A stretch of DNA of 64,000 nt from Thiothrix winogradskyi (GTDB lineage Bacteria; Pseudomonadota; Gammaproteobacteria; Thiotrichales; Thiotrichaceae), in assembly GCF_021650935.1 (NCBI RefSeq), contig NZ_CP091244.1:3410001-3474000 (forward strand), given 5' to 3'. The notes beneath the pieces are model-generated. The model was not told the origin of the DNA, ran no database searches, and saw only the letters and a program-made list of their open reading frames with translations. Below, piece after piece: positions 1-9,561 of this stretch. The translations under genes and the position numbers were made by a program. Each line of letters begins with the position of its first letter. Positions within the stretch are counted from its first letter, which is position 1.

Positions 1-698
1 CCCAATAAAAAGCCCATGTGATAATGGGCTTGTCCGTAGTTGGCACTAACCATGACCCCGGCAATTGCCGCCAGACCCGCGCCGATCACAAAGGTAGCGG
101 AAATGACCGCATTGATATTTACACCCATCAATTGTGCCACCGCAGGCGCTTGGGCAGTTGCCCGCATCGCCCGCCCCAGCCGGGTACGGTTAACCATCGT
201 CACCAAGCCCAGCATGAGCGTGACGGTCAATACCAGAATCATGATCTGCACATCCGTAATGGTTGCGCCGAAAATTTCATGCCGCCCCTGTGGCAGCAAC
301 GTGGTGGGGAACGCAATGTACTGCTTCCCCCAGATCAGCATTGCCACATTTTGCAACACGATAGACAGACCAATTGCAGTAATCAGTGGCGCAAGACGCG
401 GGGCATGGCGCAGCGGGCGGTAAGCCACCCGCTCAATGCTATACCCCAGCAACATGCACGACGGTATCGCCACCAGCAGACCTGTCAACACAATGATGAC
501 ACCGGGCAAATCCGGCGCGACCCCGACCATTGCCCCGATCACCGTGATGGAAATCATCGCCCCCATCATGGTGGTTTCGCCGTGGGCAAAGTTGATCAGT
601 TCCAGAATGCCGTAAACCAGTGTGTAACCCAGTGCCACCAGTGCGTACACACTGCCCAGCACCAACCCATTCACAAGCTGCTGTGCAAAAATATCCAT
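1..698 (-). CDS. livH: Branched-chain amino acid ABC transporter permease LivH (3' end outside window)
   Basis: The reverse strand reads without a stop from an ATG at 698 to the window edge, giving the first 232 residues of about 300. The protein begins MDIFAQQLVNGLVLGSVYAL and has the YTLVYGILELINFAHGE segment typical of LivH permeases, followed by several hydrophobic helices. LivH forms, with LivM, the inner-membrane channel of the high-affinity leucine/isoleucine/valine importer. It lies 31 bp downstream of livK on the same strand, so the two are probably co-transcribed, with livM, livG and livF expected to the left of the window. The protein is truncated only by the window boundary. Confidence 0.93.
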   Translation of the reverse strand, partial: MDIFAQQLVNGLVLGSVYALVALGYTLVYGILELINFAHGETTMMGAMISITVIGAMVGVAPDLPGVIIVLTGLLVAIPSCMLLGYSIERVAYRPLRHAPRLAPLITAIGLSIVLQNVAMLIWGKQYIAFPTTLLPQGRHEIFGATITDVQIMILVLTVTLMLGLVTMVNRTRLGRAMRATAQAPAVAQLMGVNINAVISATFVIGAGLAAIAGVMVSANYGQAHYHMGFLL

Positions 699-729
699 GC
701 GAACCGTCGTACCTGTTTAGCTGAAAAAA

Positions 730-1860
730 TTACGGCTGAATGGTTTCAAGCGTTTCCCACTTGCCGCCCTTCACGGTGTACAACGTGATTGGACCGGAAG
801 TCAGGTCGCCCTTGGCATCGAAACTGATTTTGCCGGTCACACCTTCGTAGCTGGTTTTCGCCAATTCGGGCAGGTATTTCTCAGGGTCAGTGGAATCGGC
901 ACGTTTCATCGCATCAACCATCACGTGGGCAGCGTCATAGGCATACGGTGCGTACAACTGGATTTGCCCGTATTTGGCTTCAAACTTTTGCTTGAAGTCA
1001 GTACCTTTCGGCATTTTGTCGAGCGGCAGACCGGGGATGGAGGCAATCGCGCCTTCCGCATCTGCACCCGCCAATTCGATGAATTTCGGGGTTTGCATCC
1101 CGTCACCGCCGAGGAATTGCGCTTTGATACCCAACTGGCGCATTTGTTTTGCCATTGGTGCGCCTTGTGGATCCATCCCGCCGAAGAAAATCACATCCGG
1201 CGCTTTACCCTTGATGGAAGTCAGAATCGCGGTGAAATCGGTTGCCTTGTCATTGGTGTGTTCAACTGCCACCACTTCTGCACCGGCAGCTTTCGCTGCT
1301 TTTTCTACCTCAGCCGCCAGACCTTGCCCGTAAGCGGTTTGGTCATCAATGATAGCAACTTTCTTGCCCAACTTGGCAGCATACGCTCCCAGCACCTTGC
1401 CTTGCTGTTCGTCATTGGTCATGACGCGGTAGGCAGTCTTGAAACCTTGCGCGGTGTATTTGATGGCGGTGGCAGAAGGGGATATTTGCGGGACGTTATT
1501 GTCGGAATAGACCTTGGAAGCGGGGATGGTTGCGCCGGAATTCAAGTGACCGATCACACCGGCGATTTCCTCGTCCACCATGCGTTGTGCCACAATAGTG
1601 GCGGTTTTTGGGTCAGCTTGGTCGTCTTCGCTCATCACTTCAAACGTTACAACTTTACCGCCAATGGTGGGTTTGGTGGCGTTGATTTCATCAATCGCTA
1701 GGCGCACACCATTGTCATTGTCTTTGCCGATATGGGCTTGTGGCCCGGTCAGCGGGGATGACTGGCCAATCTTGACCGTGACGGCATCGGCAGCTTGGGC
1801 GGTAGTCATGCCCAAGCCAAGTGCTAAGGCAATACTAAGGGTCAATAATGATGTTTTCAT
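730..1860 (-). CDS. livK: Branched-chain amino acid ABC transporter periplasmic binding protein
   Basis: A 376-residue Leu/Ile/Val-binding protein of the type I periplasmic binding fold. The start at 1860 is chosen over an upstream codon at 1893 because AAGGA lies a good distance before it and it opens directly into a signal peptide (MKTSLLTLSIALALGLGMTT, cleavage after AQA). The mature part carries VKIGQSSPLTGPQAHIGKDN near its start and GGMDPQGAPMAKQMRQLG later, both family hallmarks. It captures branched-chain amino acids in the periplasm and delivers them to LivHMGF. It is the first visible gene of the liv operon, upstream of livH. The specificity (Leu-only or broad) cannot be read from sequence. 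Confidence 0.92.
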   Translation of the reverse strand: MKTSLLTLSIALALGLGMTTAQAADAVTVKIGQSSPLTGPQAHIGKDNDNGVRLAIDEINATKPTIGGKVVTFEVMSEDDQADPKTATIVAQRMVDEEIAGVIGHLNSGATIPASKVYSDNNVPQISPSATAIKYTAQGFKTAYRVMTNDEQQGKVLGAYAAKLGKKVAIIDDQTAYGQGLAAEVEKAAKAAGAEVVAVEHTNDKATDFTAILTSIKGKAPDVIFFGGMDPQGAPMAKQMRQLGIKAQFLGGDGMQTPKFIELAGADAEGAIASIPGLPLDKMPKGTDFKQKFEAKYGQIQLYAPYAYDAAHVMVDAMKRADSTDPEKYLPELAKTSYEGVTGKISFDAKGDLTSGPITLYTVKGGKWETLETIQP

Positions 1861-1906
1861 CTGTGTTATTCCTTTAGGTGGGATGGACTGCACTGAGATT
1901 AGCCAA

Positions 1907-2392
1907 TTAATGACGCTTCATCAATCGCTCTTTTTCACGGCTCCAGTCACGTTCTTTTTCAGAATCGCGCTTGTCGTGTTGTTGTTTACCTTTTGCCAAG
2001 CCGATTTCGACTTTGACGCGGTTATTTTTCCAATACATTGCCAAGGGTACAACGGTGTAACCTTTGCGGTCGACCGCATTATTGAGCTTGACGATTTCGG
2101 TATCGTGCAATAACAGTTTGCGGGTGCGCAATGAATCGGGAATGATGTGAGTGGAGGCGGATAATAAGGCGCTAATGTGTGCACCAAATAAAAATACTTC
2201 GCCTTTTTCGAGAATCACGTAACTTTCTTTAAGCTGGATACGCCCTGCCCTGAGGCTTTTCACTTCCCAGCCTTGCAGCACCAAACCCGCCTCGAAGGTT
2301 TGCTCGATGTAATAGTCGTGGCGTGCCTGCCTGTTCACGGCGATGCTTTTGCTGCCGGGGGCACTTTTCTTTTTGGTCGTCGCTTTTGCCAT
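1907..2392 (-). CDS. smpB: SsrA-binding protein SmpB
   Basis: A 161-residue small basic protein that binds tmRNA and positions it in stalled ribosomes for trans-translation. The start at 2392 (MAKATTKKKS) matches the usual SmpB N-terminus; the open frame extends 22 codons further upstream without family resemblance. Core motifs are visible: RHDYYIEQTFEAGLVLQGWE, VKSLRAGRIQLKESYV and the basic C-terminal tail ending in SREKERLMKRH, which mimics the codon-anticodon helix. It is transcribed away from the MoxR gene with a 96-bp divergent gap. No tmRNA gene is seen in the window. Confidence 0.97.
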   Translation of the reverse strand: MAKATTKKKSAPGSKSIAVNRQARHDYYIEQTFEAGLVLQGWEVKSLRAGRIQLKESYVILEKGEVFLFGAHISALLSASTHIIPDSLRTRKLLLHDTEIVKLNNAVDRKGYTVVPLAMYWKNNRVKVEIGLAKGKQQHDKRDSEKERDWSREKERLMKRH

Positions 2393-2488
2393 GAGGGTAA
2401 TAATCGCCATGCAAGTTAAGGAAACATGAAATGATACGCGGGTTTCCCGTATCATCAAGCGCTTTGTGACAATACTACAGGATTCCCC

Positions 2489-3532
2489 ATGCGCCCAGCT
2501 TCACTCAGTTCCATCCTCGACAAAGAGTTTCTCGGCACGTTAGAAGGTCATCATACACCCGTAATGTTGTGGGGGCCGCCGGGCGTGGGTAAATCGCAAA
2601 TCGTGGCACAAGTCGGGGTTCGCCACACGGTTCCCGTGATTGATGTGCGTTTATCACAAATGGAACCCAGCGATTTACGCGGCATTCCTTTTCGTGACAA
2701 AGAGTTGGTGGAATGGGCGATTCCGTCCATGTTGCCGGATGAAGAGCGCCACGGGGCAATGGGCATTTTGTTTCTGGATGAAATCACCTCCGCCGTGCCG
2801 AGCGTATCCGCTGCCGCATATCAGTTGATTCTGGATCGACGCTTGGGCGATTACCGCGTACCGGATGGCTGGGCAATCTTTGCCGCTGGCAATCGTCAAG
2901 GCGATCGGGGCGTGACTTACACCATGCCTGCCCCCTTAGCCAACCGCTTTTCACACTTTGAAGTCGATTTAAATCTGGATGACTGGGTAGCGTGGGCATA
3001 CAAGCACCATATCGACGAACGCATTATCGGCTTTTTGCGCTTCCGCCCCGAACAATTATTTAACTTCGACCCGGCACACAATCCGGTCGCCTTCCCTACC
3101 CCGCGTTCGTGGGAGTTTGCACACCGCGCCTTGCAGAAATTTGGCAATTCCCCCAATTTATTGCTGGGAACCTTGCAAGCCTGTGTCGGGCCAGCGGCGG
3201 GTATTGAGCTGAAAGCGTTTGTGGATAGCCTCGATCAAATGCCGGATTTGGATGCAATTTTACGCGGTGAAGATGTCAAAGCGCCCAAAGAAGTGGATTT
3301 GCAATACGCGGTGGCTTCATCGCTGGTAGGCCGAGCAATTCGGGCGAAAGGCACGCCAGAAGCGGCGGAAACTTATGGGCATATTCTCAATTACGCCAAA
3401 GCGTTTCCGTTGAAGGAAATGGGCGTGATGTTGGTGTCGGATATGCTCCGCGCTGTGGGGGATGAGATTTTTGGGATTCCCGCGTTTGCGCAGTGGGCGC
3501 AGTCGATTGGCGATATTATGTTGTACGATTAA
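2489..3532 (+). CDS. MoxR-family AAA+ ATPase
   Basis: A 347-residue AAA+ ATPase. Walker A GPPGVGKS is at residues 29-36 and Walker B ILFLDEI at 93-99, followed by a sensor-1-like AGN motif in the stretch around 130-135. MoxR ATPases act as chaperones that mature or insert metal centres and usually sit beside a gene for a von Willebrand factor A or metallopeptidase-like partner. Here it stands alone: smpB diverges on the left and a lipoprotein gene converges on the right. The partner must be elsewhere or lost, and the client cannot be named. The start ATG at 2489 gives a full-length N-terminus. Confidence 0.85.
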   Translation: MRPASLSSILDKEFLGTLEGHHTPVMLWGPPGVGKSQIVAQVGVRHTVPVIDVRLSQMEPSDLRGIPFRDKELVEWAIPSMLPDEERHGAMGILFLDEITSAVPSVSAAAYQLILDRRLGDYRVPDGWAIFAAGNRQGDRGVTYTMPAPLANRFSHFEVDLNLDDWVAWAYKHHIDERIIGFLRFRPEQLFNFDPAHNPVAFPTPRSWEFAHRALQKFGNSPNLLLGTLQACVGPAAGIELKAFVDSLDQMPDLDAILRGEDVKAPKEVDLQYAVASSLVGRAIRAKGTPEAAETYGHILNYAKAFPLKEMGVMLVSDMLRAVGDEIFGIPAFAQWAQSIGDIMLYD

Positions 3533-3540
3533 ACGATCCC

Positions 3541-3568
3541 GTAGGGCAGACACCCAAGTCTGCCCTAC
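3541..3568. terminator. Perfect 11-bp hairpin between convergent genes
   Basis: GTAGGGCAGAC (3541-3551) and GTCTGCCCTAC (3558-3568) are perfect inverted repeats around a 6-base loop. The hairpin sits 8 bases after the MoxR stop and before the convergent lipoprotein stop at 3584. It lacks a long T-tract, so it is either a weak bidirectional terminator or a short dispersed palindrome. Confidence 0.5.
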
Positions 3569-3583
3569 CATATTTTGTTGCCG

Positions 3584-4471
3584 CTACTTCACCGTCACCT
3601 TAAAGGCGAATTTTCCTTTCCAAGGGTCAGCCTTCTTACACTCGATCACCTGAATGTTGTAATCGCCTGCAATTGTGGGCTTGACCGCCGCATTGCTGTG
3701 ACAGGAAAGATCCATATCATTGGCATTCTCGCCTTTGGGATCAGTGATGTAGATGGAAACGGAACCATCACTTTTCTTGTCAAGCTGTTCAACGGTCATG
3801 GTCTGACCTTTGCCCACCCCGATGACGTAGTTTTGTTCGCTGTCAAAATCCGCCAACTTGCCCGTGACAGTGGCACTGGATGCACCCTTGGCAAACTGGA
3901 TACGCTCGGCTTTACTGATTTTCGATAGGCTCGCACGTTCATCCGCCAGCGCCTTGCGGGTGGAATAAAGGCTTTTGCCATCGGGATACAGGATGTCATC
4001 CGCTACCCACTGCCCGTTTTCCTGCACCATTTTGAAAACAATCGTGGTTTTGCTGCCATTAGGCACAGAAGGCGTTACATTGAGATCAACACGCACGGTA
4101 TTGGGTGCTGTTTCCTTGAAACGGATACCGGAGCTTGCATAGCTAAAATCATCATCATAATCTTGGGAATTGAGATAAGGATCCGCATCCGCCCCCCAAC
4201 CACAAGGCTCATCATTATGCCCCTTGCAGGCTTGCTCACTTTTCTTGATGTCCGCTTGGAAGGCTTTGGACATGGCAATGTCTGGCGTTGCCGCATCTTT
4301 GACGAAAGTGGCAAGGTAACGCTCATAAAACCCACGCACTGTGTCAACAGCCGTAGCCGCTTTTTCGATGGCTTTTCCTGGTGGTTTTTCAGTGACAGTG
4401 CCGGTCGCACATCCAGCCAATGGCAATAAAACACACAACGCCGTCACCACTAGAGAAATACGCTTCTTCAT
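3584..4471 (-). CDS. Lipoprotein with DUF3828-like domain
   Basis: A 295-residue predicted lipoprotein. The start at 4471 is preferred to the open frame's first codon (4522) because a GGAG lies 8 bases upstream and the product opens with a signal peptide ending in the lipobox LPLAGC. The region from about residue 45 (VDTVRGFYERYLATF) through the DDFSYAS segment to NGQWVADDILYPDG resembles the DUF3828 fold seen in enterobacterial YbjP/YqhG-type proteins. The C-terminal third looks like an inhibitor- or scaffold-like beta domain with paired cysteines (SCHSNA and VIECKK). Function is unknown. It is probably monocistronic. Confidence 0.7.
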   Translation of the reverse strand: MKKRISLVVTALCVLLPLAGCATGTVTEKPPGKAIEKAATAVDTVRGFYERYLATFVKDAATPDIAMSKAFQADIKKSEQACKGHNDEPCGWGADADPYLNSQDYDDDFSYASSGIRFKETAPNTVRVDLNVTPSVPNGSKTTIVFKMVQENGQWVADDILYPDGKSLYSTRKALADERASLSKISKAERIQFAKGASSATVTGKLADFDSEQNYVIGVGKGQTMTVEQLDKKSDGSVSIYITDPKGENANDMDLSCHSNAAVKPTIAGDYNIQVIECKKADPWKGKFAFKVTVK

Positions 4472-4599
4472 AGACAACACTCCACCCCTCGCACAGGGAT
4501 TATTGCAACCAATAAAAAACATTCATCATTAACATAGGACTTATATTGATACTTATCAATGTAATAAGCAGTTTTTTCTGAACCAAAAATATCCAGCAC

Positions 4600-4629
4600 A
4601 AAAAAGCCCCGACTAGCGGGGCTTTTTTT
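4600..4629 (-). terminator. Rho-independent terminator of acnB
   Basis: GCCCCG (4606-4611) pairs with CGGGGC (4617-4622) around a 5-base loop, flanked by A6 on one side and T7 on the other. It lies 14 bases past the acnB stop. The A/T symmetry makes it potentially bidirectional. Confidence 0.88.
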
Positions 4630-4642
4630 AAAGAGGAGGGTT

Positions 4643-7246
4643 TTAACCCGCCACAACCGGAATCGGCACAACTTTCGCCGCAGCCTTCTGGTAGCTTTCC
4701 ATCTTGTCAAAGTTCAGGTAACGGTAAATGTCAGCCGACATGCTATCCAGCTTGTTGGCATATTCCATGTACTCTGCAACCGTTGGCAATTTACCCATAA
4801 CCGCTGCCACAGATGCCAACTCGGCCGAAGCCAAGAATACATCCGTGTTAGTCCCCAAACGGTTCGGGAAGTTACGAGTGGACGTAGACACGGCAGTAGA
4901 ACCTTCCTGAATCCGCGCTTGATTGCCCATGCACAGTGAACAGCCCGGCATTTCCATCCGCGCACCCGCACGACCGTAGATGTTGTAGTAACCTTCGTCA
5001 CTCAACTGGGCTGCATCCATCTTGGTCGGTGGTGCAATCCACATACGGGTTGGGATTTGCGTATTGGCAGCATCCAGCAGTTTGCCCGCCGCACGGAAGT
5101 GACCGATGTTGGTCATGCACGAACCGATGAAGACTTCATCAATCTTACGACCCGCCACTTCAGACAACAGACGTGCATCATCCGGGTCATTTGGTGCGCA
5201 CAGAATAGGCTCTTTGATCTCATCCATATTGATTTCGATCACGGCTGAGTATTCCGCATCGGCGTCAGCACGCATCAGACTTGGGTTCGCCAACCACTCT
5301 TCCATCTTGCCGATACGGCGTTCGATAGTGCGTGGATCGCCGTAGCCTTCTGAGAGCATCCATTTCAACATAACAATGTTGGAACGCAGGTATTCAGCAA
5401 CCGAAGCTTCAGACAGCGCAACAGTACAACCCGCCGCAGAACGTTCCGCAGAAGCGTCAGACAGTTCAAATGCTTGTTCGACAGTCAGGTGATCCAGACC
5501 TTCGATTTCCAGCACCGTGCCGTTGAACACGTTCTTCTTGCCTTTCTTTTCCACCGTCAGCAGACCCATTTGGATCGCTTTGTGCGGAATGGCATGAACG
5601 AGGTCACGCAAGGTAATGCCCGGTTGCATTTTGCCTGTGAAACGTACCAGCACAGATTCCGGCATATCCAACGGCATAACGCCAGTCGCAGCAGCAAACG
5701 CCACCAGACCAGAACCCGCCGGGAAGGAAATACCAATCGGAAAACGGGTATGTGAGTCGCCACCAGTACCCACGGTATCCGGCAACAACATGCGGTTCAA
5801 CCAAGAGTGGATTACACCGTCGCCGGGGCGCAAAGAAACACCGCCACGGGTCATGATGAAATCAGGCAACGTGTGGTGAGTCACCACGTCAACCGGCTTA
5901 GGATAAGCAGCCGTATGGCAGAAAGACTGCATGGTCAAGTCGGCAGAGAAGCCCAAGCAAGCCAAGTCTTTCAGCTCGTCACGGGTCATCGGACCGGTGG
6001 TATCTTGTGAACCAACCGTGGTCATTTTCGGTTCGCAGTACATACCAGGGCGTACACCCGGCAGACCGCAAGCCTTACCGACCATTTTCTGTGCCAGTGT
6101 GTAGCCTTTGCCAGTATCAGCAGGCTGCTCTGGGGTGCGGAACAAATCAACCGGCGGCAGACCCAATGATTCACGCGCTTTGGCAGTCAAACCACGCCCG
6201 ATGATCAGGTTGATACGACCACCCGCACGGGCTTCGTCCAACAACACTTGGGTCTTCAGACCGAAAGTAGAGATGACTTCATCTGTACCGTGACGCTTGG
6301 CAACGCCTGCATACGGATAAACATCAACCACGTCACCCATATTCATTTGAGCAACATCCATCTCAATCGGCAGTGCGCCAGCGTCTTCCATCGTGTTGAA
6401 GAAGATCGGGGCAATCTTACTACCGAAGCAGTAACCACCCGCACGCTTGTTAGGAATCCCCGGCATGTCATCACCGAAGAACCACAGCACAGAGTTGGTG
6501 GCAGACTTACGCGAAGAACCTGTACCTACCACGTCACCGACGTAAGCCACCGGAAAACCTTTGGCTTTCATGGCTTCGATTTGCTTCAATGGGCCGACGC
6601 TACCTTGAACTTCTGGCTCAATACCGTCACGCGCCATTTTCAGCATCGCGTTGGCATGGAGTGGGATGTCAGGGCGTGACCAAGCATCTGGCGCAGGAGA
6701 AAGGTCATCCGTGTTGGTTTCACCGGGAACCTTGAACACAGTGACGGTGATTTTCTCAGCCACTTCCGGCTTAGAAGTAAACCATTCGCCCGCTGCCCAT
6801 GATTCCATGACCTTTTGTGCAGCCGCATTACCTGCTTTCGCTTTGGCTTCCACATCGTGGAACGCATCAAACATCAGCAGCGTGTGTGACAGAGCGCTAG
6901 CAGCAGCAGCCGCCGTGGCAGGCACATCCAGCGCGGCAATCAACGGTTGTACGTTGTAACCACCCAGCATCATGCCGAGAACTTCGACCGCACGTACCGG
7001 GCTAATCAATGCACAAGTGGTTTCACCCGTCACAATCGCAGCAAGGAAACCAGCTTTCACATAGGCGGCTTCGTCTACACCCGCCGGAACGCGGTTTTCC
7101 AGCAAATCAACCAGAAATGCTTCTTCGCCTGCCGGAGGGTTTTTCAGCAACTCGACCAGTGCAGCGGTTTGAGCCGCATCCAATGGTTTGGGCGGGATGC
7201 CTTGAGCGGCGCGTTCGGCAACGTGTTGGCGATATTCTTGCAACAT
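4643..7246 (-). CDS. acnB: Aconitate hydratase B
   Basis: An 867-residue bifunctional aconitase 2/2-methylisocitrate dehydratase, converting citrate to isocitrate through cis-aconitate in the TCA cycle. The N-terminus MLQEYRQHVAERAAQGIPPK is that of the AcnB HEAT-like domain. The [4Fe-4S] cysteines are visible in FIGSCMTNIGHFRAAGK and EMPGCSLCMGNQARIQ, and the swivel domain carries GDVVGTGSSRKSATNS. Length matches the family. It is the last gene of the leftward TCA block, 29 bp after gltA, and ends at a strong terminator. Confidence 0.97.
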   Translation of the reverse strand: MLQEYRQHVAERAAQGIPPKPLDAAQTAALVELLKNPPAGEEAFLVDLLENRVPAGVDEAAYVKAGFLAAIVTGETTCALISPVRAVEVLGMMLGGYNVQPLIAALDVPATAAAAASALSHTLLMFDAFHDVEAKAKAGNAAAQKVMESWAAGEWFTSKPEVAEKITVTVFKVPGETNTDDLSPAPDAWSRPDIPLHANAMLKMARDGIEPEVQGSVGPLKQIEAMKAKGFPVAYVGDVVGTGSSRKSATNSVLWFFGDDMPGIPNKRAGGYCFGSKIAPIFFNTMEDAGALPIEMDVAQMNMGDVVDVYPYAGVAKRHGTDEVISTFGLKTQVLLDEARAGGRINLIIGRGLTAKARESLGLPPVDLFRTPEQPADTGKGYTLAQKMVGKACGLPGVRPGMYCEPKMTTVGSQDTTGPMTRDELKDLACLGFSADLTMQSFCHTAAYPKPVDVVTHHTLPDFIMTRGGVSLRPGDGVIHSWLNRMLLPDTVGTGGDSHTRFPIGISFPAGSGLVAFAAATGVMPLDMPESVLVRFTGKMQPGITLRDLVHAIPHKAIQMGLLTVEKKGKKNVFNGTVLEIEGLDHLTVEQAFELSDASAERSAAGCTVALSEASVAEYLRSNIVMLKWMLSEGYGDPRTIERRIGKMEEWLANPSLMRADADAEYSAVIEINMDEIKEPILCAPNDPDDARLLSEVAGRKIDEVFIGSCMTNIGHFRAAGKLLDAANTQIPTRMWIAPPTKMDAAQLSDEGYYNIYGRAGARMEMPGCSLCMGNQARIQEGSTAVSTSTRNFPNRLGTNTDVFLASAELASVAAVMGKLPTVAEYMEYANKLDSMSADIYRYLNFDKMESYQKAAAKVVPIPVVAG

Positions 7247-7275
7247 TTTCTATAGACTCCTCAAAACAACAAAAC

Positions 7276-8580
7276 TTAACGCTTATCCACTGGTACGTAA
7301 TCGCGACGTTCCGCACCCATGTACAACTGGCGTGGACGACCGATGCGTGATTCTTCGTCACCCATCATTTCATTCCACTGTGAAATCCAGCCAATGGTAC
7401 GTGCCAGCGCGAACATGACCGTAAACATACTGACCGGAATTCCCATGCTCAGGAAAATCACCCCGGAATAGAAATCCACATTCGGGTAGAGATTACGTGC
7501 CTGGAAGTACTCATCATTCAATGCAACCTGTTCCAGTTCACGCGCAATATCGAACAGCTTCTGGTTGGGATTGCCCGGTGGCAAACGATCCAAAATCTGG
7601 TTCGCCAATCCACGGATAATCTTGGCACGGGGGTCATAGTTCTTATACACCCGATGCCCAAAACCCATCAAACGGAAACGGTCGTTCTTGTCTTTTGCCC
7701 GTGCAATCCAATGCGACAACGGCTGACCAGACTTCTCGATTTCACGCAACATGTTGATCACGGCTTCGTTAGCGCCACCGTGTGCAGGCCCCCATAATGA
7801 TGCAATCCCCGCTGATACTGCCGCAAACGGGTTAGCTTCCGAAGAGCCAGCCAGACGTACCGTAGACGTAGACGCATTCTGCTCATGATCCGCGTGCAAG
7901 ATCATAATCACATCGAGTGCTTTCGCCATCAACGGATCAACAGTATAAGGCTCAGTCGGCACCGCAAACAGCAAATGCAGGAAATCTTCGGAATACTTCA
8001 GACGATTACAAGGGTAATTAAACGGCAGCCCCATCGAATAACGGTAGCTCCACGCCGCAATCGTCGGCATTTTCGCAATCAAACGGTGCGCAGAACGCTT
8101 ACGTTGCTCTGGATCGTGAATATTCAAATCATCATGGTAGAACGCGGACAATGCCCCAACCACACCCACCATCGTTGCCATCGGGTGCGCATCACGGCGG
8201 AAACCACGGAAGAAACCCTGTACCTGATCGTGCAGCAACGTGTGACGAGTGATGATGTGCTCAAAATCTGCCATTTCCGTTGCGTTTGGCAAATTACCAT
8301 TCAACAGCAAGTAGCACACTTCCAGAAAAGTACTGTGTTCTGCTAATTGCTCTATCGGGTAGCCGCGATAGAGCAGAGTACCCTCATCCCCATCCAAATA
8401 AGTAATCTTGCTGGAGCAACTGGCAGTTGACATGAAACCGGGGTCATAGGTGAAATAACCCAGCTCCTTGTGCAACTTGCGGATGTCGATGCACTTTGGC
8501 CCTACTGAAGGATGCAAAACATCCAGCTCAATTTGTTTGCCAGTAGCATTATCCGTCAGCGTAACGGTCTGTTTGGTCAT
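7276..8580 (-). CDS. gltA: Citrate synthase (type II)
   Basis: A 434-residue hexameric-type citrate synthase that condenses oxaloacetate and acetyl-CoA. Active-site segments are visible: GPAHGGANEAV, GFGHRVYKNYDPRA and the late arginine-rich SRIGRPRQLYMG. The N-terminal LDVLHPSVGPKCIDIRKL region is the extension of the NADH-sensitive gram-negative enzyme. GGAG lies before the start. It is transcribed between sucD and acnB. A palindromic repeat at 8607-8645 separates it from sucD and may reduce read-through. Confidence 0.97.
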   Translation of the reverse strand: MTKQTVTLTDNATGKQIELDVLHPSVGPKCIDIRKLHKELGYFTYDPGFMSTASCSSKITYLDGDEGTLLYRGYPIEQLAEHSTFLEVCYLLLNGNLPNATEMADFEHIITRHTLLHDQVQGFFRGFRRDAHPMATMVGVVGALSAFYHDDLNIHDPEQRKRSAHRLIAKMPTIAAWSYRYSMGLPFNYPCNRLKYSEDFLHLLFAVPTEPYTVDPLMAKALDVIMILHADHEQNASTSTVRLAGSSEANPFAAVSAGIASLWGPAHGGANEAVINMLREIEKSGQPLSHWIARAKDKNDRFRLMGFGHRVYKNYDPRAKIIRGLANQILDRLPPGNPNQKLFDIARELEQVALNDEYFQARNLYPNVDFYSGVIFLSMGIPVSMFTVMFALARTIGWISQWNEMMGDEESRIGRPRQLYMGAERRDYVPVDKR

Positions 8581-8606
8581 GAGGGCACTCCAAAAAAATT
8601 GATTTA

Positions 8607-8645
8607 CCCCTCACCCCAGCCCCTCTCCCGCAAGGAAAGAGGGGC
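8607..8645. repeat. CCCTCACCCC-family palindromic repeat, sucD-gltA gap
   Basis: A 39-bp copy of the dispersed GC-rich repeat. Its arms GCCCCTCT (8619-8626) and AGAGGGGC (8638-8645) pair. It lies in the intergenic space between sucD and gltA and would form an RNA hairpin within the operon transcript. Confidence 0.75.
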
Positions 8646-8685
8646 TAAGAGATTATCCTCGTAGGAGGCGAGGGAGACTAAAAAA

Positions 8686-9561
8686 TTATCCCTTGAGGGC
8701 AGCGAAGGCAGCAGCAACACCCTTACCCAGCTCCGCTGGAGATTGCACAGTATACACGCCCGCTTGTTGCAGTGCAGCATACTTTTCCTGCGCTGTGCCT
8801 TTCCCGCCTGCAATAATCGCACCAGCGTGACCCATGCGCTTACCCTTAGGTGCGGTAACGCCTGCAATATAGGAAACCACTGGCTTGGTTACATTGGCTT
8901 TAATGAATTCCGCTGCTTCTTCTTCCGCTGAACCGCCGATTTCGCCGCACATCAAAATGACTTCGGTTTGTGGGTCAGCTTGGAACAAGGTCAGTGCATC
9001 AATGAAGCTTGTGCCCGGAATCGGGTCGCCACCAATACCGATACAGGTGCTTTGACCCCATTCGTTGGTTTGCTTGACCGCTTCGTAAGTCAGCGTGCCG
9101 GAACGTGACACGATACCGACACTGCCCGGCTTGTGAATGTGACCCGGCATAATGCCGATTTTGCATTCGCCCGGAGTGATAATGCCGGGGCAGTTGGGGC
9201 CAATCAGACGCACGCCAAGGCTATCCACCACCACTTTCGCGTCCAGCATATCCAGTGCCGGAATGCCTTCGGTAATGCACACGATCAGCTTGATACCTGC
9301 GTAAGCCGCTTCAATAATCGAATCTTTGCAGAATGCTGCCGGAACGTAGATCACGCTGGCATCCGCGCCGGTCGCTTCCACCGCTTCGCGCACGGTGTTG
9401 AACACCGGCAAACCTAAATGCGTTGTGCCGCCTTTACCCGGCGTAATCCCGCCGACCATATTGGTGCCGTAAGCAATCGCTTGCTCAGAGTGGAAAGTTC
9501 CTTGCTTGCCGGTGAAACCTTGGCAGATGACTTTAGTGTCTTTATTGATTAATACGCTCAT
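8686..9561 (-). CDS. sucD: Succinyl-CoA synthetase alpha subunit
   Basis: A 291-residue subunit that, with SucC, interconverts succinyl-CoA and succinate with formation of ATP or GTP. The N-terminal CoA-binding fold begins SVLINKDTKVICQGFTGKQG. IGIGGDPIPGTSFIDAL and the phosphohistidine region GHAGAIIAGGKGTA are both present. Its ATG overlaps the sucC stop by 4 bases (9558-9561), implying translational coupling of the two subunits. It is followed by a repeat and gltA. Confidence 0.97.
   Translation of the reverse strand: MSVLINKDTKVICQGFTGKQGTFHSEQAIAYGTNMVGGITPGKGGTTHLGLPVFNTVREAVEATGADASVIYVPAAFCKDSIIEAAYAGIKLIVCITEGIPALDMLDAKVVVDSLGVRLIGPNCPGIITPGECKIGIMPGHIHKPGSVGIVSRSGTLTYEAVKQTNEWGQSTCIGIGGDPIPGTSFIDALTLFQADPQTEVILMCGEIGGSAEEEAAEFIKANVTKPVVSYIAGVTAPKGKRMGHAGAIIAGGKGTAQEKYAALQQAGVYTVQSPAELGKGVAAAFAALKG

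Noticed and set aside
18..788. Long forward-strand open frame over the liv region
   Set aside because: It is antisense to livH and livK; its translation is Cys/His/Gln-rich without domain resemblance, a shadow of GC-rich coding DNA.
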